The notes under the pieces are model-generated. The model had not been told where the DNA came from. It saw only the letters and a program-made list of their open reading frames with translations, and did not search any database. From NCBI GenBank assembly GCA_020466095.1, contig CM035807.1, positions 83,910,241 through 83,974,240 on the forward strand: a stretch of 64,000 nucleotides of DNA. Reading direction: 5' to 3'. The position numbers were made by a program, and so were the translations under genes. Source of the stretch: Chlorops oryzae. Its lineage: Eukaryota > Arthropoda > Insecta > Diptera > Chloropidae. Of the stretch, positions 62,301 to 64,000 are shown in pieces. Positions within the stretch are counted from its first letter, which is position 1, and each line of letters begins with the position of its first letter.

Positions 62301-63044
62301 TAAAATTTTTTTGATCTTTTGAAACTCATAAACATGAGTGCAGAAGGAGCCATATATGGCTCTTATATAAGCATAAATAAGAGTCACATATGAGGGTGGA
62401 GAAAGTCATTTATAACTCTAATATGTTCTCCTTCGGTGTATGACTTCGGATTCTTATAGTAAAACCTTTGCAATCCTCTTTAAGACTCTTAAGAGAGTTC
62501 ATTATGAGGGCTCCGACTCCGGTTAAGATCTTTTAGGTTTCAGAATGTTTCCTGGGTTGTAATTGAAATTTAATTGTATTTCATCAATAATTTCGAATGC
62601 CGCCTTTTAATTTAATTAATTTAAAGTTAAATTTTAATTAAATTAAATTTAAAAATTAAATCTAAATTAATTATTTAAAATAACACAATTGTAAAGATCT
62701 AAAATATCAGGATTTAATTAAGAGCAGCACATCGAAGTTGGTTCTTTGTCAAGTTTAAACAAAAAAAAAATTGTTTAATTTAAAACGAACGTAAATATTG
62801 ATGCAGGCCCCGAAGTTAGTTGAGAATCCAAAAATTTGTAAAGTCTTTGGAATATCTTATTGTGCTAGTTTTTAATATCATAGTTACCCTTGTTTTATTG
62901 TAAAGAAAGAACAACACCAAAAGATTGGCAATTATTTGACCAAAACAAAAATTCAATTAATTTAAGTAGGGCTTATTTTGCAACTCGTCTTGTAAACAAA
63001 CTAATAAAACGATTAAATAAATTCGCACTACGTTCATGTTTGAA
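59346..63044. other. Upstream region of the bZIP gene, unassigned
   Basis: Mostly A+T-rich spacer, including an AATT-rich low-complexity stretch at 62606-62685. A frame at 60797-61021 has protein-like composition but no ATG (it opens after TAG CAG, a weak acceptor at best). Confidence 0.5.
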
Positions 63045-63157
63045 CAGGTACTTCACTCAGGTAGACACGGGGTCAAGAACAAAAAAGGAACAACACTCAG
63101 TTGCATTTTTATAATTTGTTCATTTTGGAGGGCAGGTGATTCAAATATAGATACCTG
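63045..63157 (+). promoter_or_regulatory. Cluster of CAGGTA-type (Zelda/TAGteam-like) sites
   Basis: Within 113 bases lie CAGGTAC (63045-63051), CAGGTAG (63058-63064, the classical optimal heptamer), CAGGTGA (63133-63139, a weaker E-box-like relative) and CAGGTAT on the minus strand (63151-63157). TAGGCAG at 63300-63306 overlaps the TATA region. In Drosophila such sites bind the pioneer factor Zelda and mark the earliest zygotic genes. The cluster sits 170-280 bases upstream of the inferred start of the bZIP gene. Confidence 0.5.
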
Positions 63158-63293
63158 CTGCTTATTTATCCACTGAGCGATTTATGAGTTTGTTTACGTT
63201 ATTTAAAAAAGAAAACTGTCAATTATTTCGTATAAACGTGGTAAACAAGGCAATAAAAAAGGATTAAGGATTCATTGTTTGAGGAAGGCATTT

Positions 63294-63330
63294 AGTATAT
63301 AGGCAGTTTGATTTCCGAAATGTCAATCAT
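63294..63330 (+). promoter_or_regulatory. TATA box and initiator of the bZIP gene
   Basis: TATATA at 63296-63301 is followed 29 bases later by TCAATC (63323-63328, A+1 at 63325), which matches the fly initiator TCAKTY at five of six positions. The spacing is right for a TATA-driven start. It would give a leader of only 33-45 nt before ATG 63358 or 63370. Seen: motifs and spacing. Inferred: that transcription starts here. Confidence 0.5.
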
Positions 63331-63369
63331 ACTGTTTGAAGACTTGAAGCAGAACGGATGCGCAGCGAT

Positions 63370-64000
63370 ATGGATTTAAGCAAAGATTCTTTATATTGTG
63401 GAAATTCTTACTCGAGCTACGCTAGCTTTTTCGGCGGGCCCATTCCACGGGAGCAGTCAGAGGCGAATTCGAAAGCCATTGATCTATCGAGCCAATTGCA
63501 CTTCTGGGACATCAATAACTATGGCAACCAAATACAACAGCATACATCGAAGCGGAGACGCTTATCGATCACATCGGATGGGAGCAACTCGACCTCAGTA
63601 AGCAGCTTCGAAACAAACACGGCCCCGGAATGCAGACCAACAGGCATTGACCAGCAAACTTTTGTGCGTCCATTGGAGCAACCTTCCAGAGGGAAAACGG
63701 CCGACAAAAGCCTTTCACATATTTTTCAATACAATCAAAATATGGTGCGCAAATATCCAGGGAAGGAACGAACTGCCAAAGAACAGCAACGACGCGACAA
63801 AAACACCGTCTCGTGCCGTGTGAGTCGTTGCAAAGAAAAGATCAAGAACCTAGCTATCGAGGAACAGTACAACAGCTTCACACAACAAACCTTTGTGCTT
63901 GCAAGAGAAGCTTTAAAGAAGACGGCCTATCTCAATGAACTTCTAAAGCTTGGCGCGACCGTAGGAGCAAACCACCACGATGAAGTTGTAGGCGAACAAA
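63370..64000 (+). CDS. Atypical bZIP DNA-binding protein, 3' end beyond the window
   Basis: An open frame of 210 codons runs from ATG 63370 to the window edge without a stop or an obvious intron. The N-terminal half is Ser/Gln/Asn-rich and carries a basic patch SKRRRL (residues 60-65), a likely nuclear localisation signal. Residues 141-157 are a bZIP basic region: N145, S148, C149, S152 and R153 fit the family pattern N-x2-A/S-A/C-x2-C/S-R. The heptad that should follow is I163, F170, L177, K184, L191, so the zipper is degenerate. Known for the family: it binds DNA as a dimer in the nucleus. ATG 63370 has G at -3 and G at +4. An in-frame ATG at 63358 (C at -3) would add four residues, and an in-frame stop at 63337 closes the frame upstream. 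The intronless layout, short leader and early-type promoter sites recall sisterless A and related small early zygotic bZIP genes of flies, but I cannot assign orthology, so no symbol is given. Confidence 0.8.
   Translation, partial: MDLSKDSLYCGNSYSSYASFFGGPIPREQSEANSKAIDLSSQLHFWDINNYGNQIQQHTSKRRRLSITSDGSNSTSVSSFETNTAPECRPTGIDQQTFVRPLEQPSRGKTADKSLSHIFQYNQNMVRKYPGKERTAKEQQRRDKNTVSCRVSRCKEKIKNLAIEEQYNSFTQQTFVLAREALKKTAYLNELLKLGATVGANHHDEVVGEQ

Noticed and set aside
1..64000. CRISPR, operons, rRNA or phage genes
   Set aside because: None found; tandem repeats present lack spacer structure, and all gene signals are of animal type.

Overview
This window looks like A+T-rich intergenic or intronic DNA from a higher (brachyceran) fly. 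A tephritid fruit fly is the best guess, because of the frequent TATG/CATA microsatellites, the fly-type core promoter motifs and the mix of miniature transposons. Species cannot be fixed by eye. Almost every open reading frame of 60-130 codons is a chance opening in A+T-rich DNA. Nothing prokaryotic is present: no operons, CRISPR arrays or ribosomal RNA.

Genes. Only three protein-coding signals hold up. (1) At the right end, on the plus strand, an intronless reading frame opens at 63370 and runs off the window. It encodes an atypical bZIP protein and has a TATA/initiator pair and a cluster of CAGGTA-type (Zelda/TAGteam-like) sites just upstream, as expected of an early zygotic regulator. (2) On the minus strand at 32562-32201 lies a probable coding exon. 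It has a good start context, a Gln/His-rich stretch, a hydrophobic segment and a phase-1 GTGAGT splice donor. A possible 5' untranslated exon for it ends at 36624. (3) A non-LTR retrotransposon reverse transcriptase pseudogene (minus, 55355-53700) is split by a 1.1-kb palindrome. A further candidate promoter and first exon (Inr at 52380, DPE at +28, splice donor at 52573) lies on the plus strand.

Mobile DNA, left to right: foldback element (416-1095); TTAA-flanked MITE family (4349, 31209, 37596); dispersed TATACCC repeats (9469, 17021, 18012, 21782, 40162, 53458, 58268); a GGGCTC-ended MITE (10518, 17815, 29758), whose first copy is interrupted by a TIR element carrying a tRNA-like core; a 127-bp tandem array (18410-19060); a 2.2-kb hAT-type element with a perfect 8-bp target duplication, a nested 358-bp hAT MITE and a 300-bp-arm foldback (19565-21773); a tRNA-derived SINE with a perfect 13-bp target duplication (25032-25279); a Harbinger-like element (28380-29500); a three-deep nest of piggyBac-, pogo- and mariner-like elements (38341-39477); a 687-bp TTAA element (41320-42006); a hAT MITE (45685-46082); a recent 2-kb direct duplication (47056-49094 and 50199-52233) around a 56-bp minisatellite; the 1087-bp palindrome (54012-55098); and a second SINE (about 57890-58150).

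Taken together, this is a repeat-rich stretch around developmental-type genes with long introns or spacers. The two gene ends point in opposite directions, and no pathway links them from the sequence alone.
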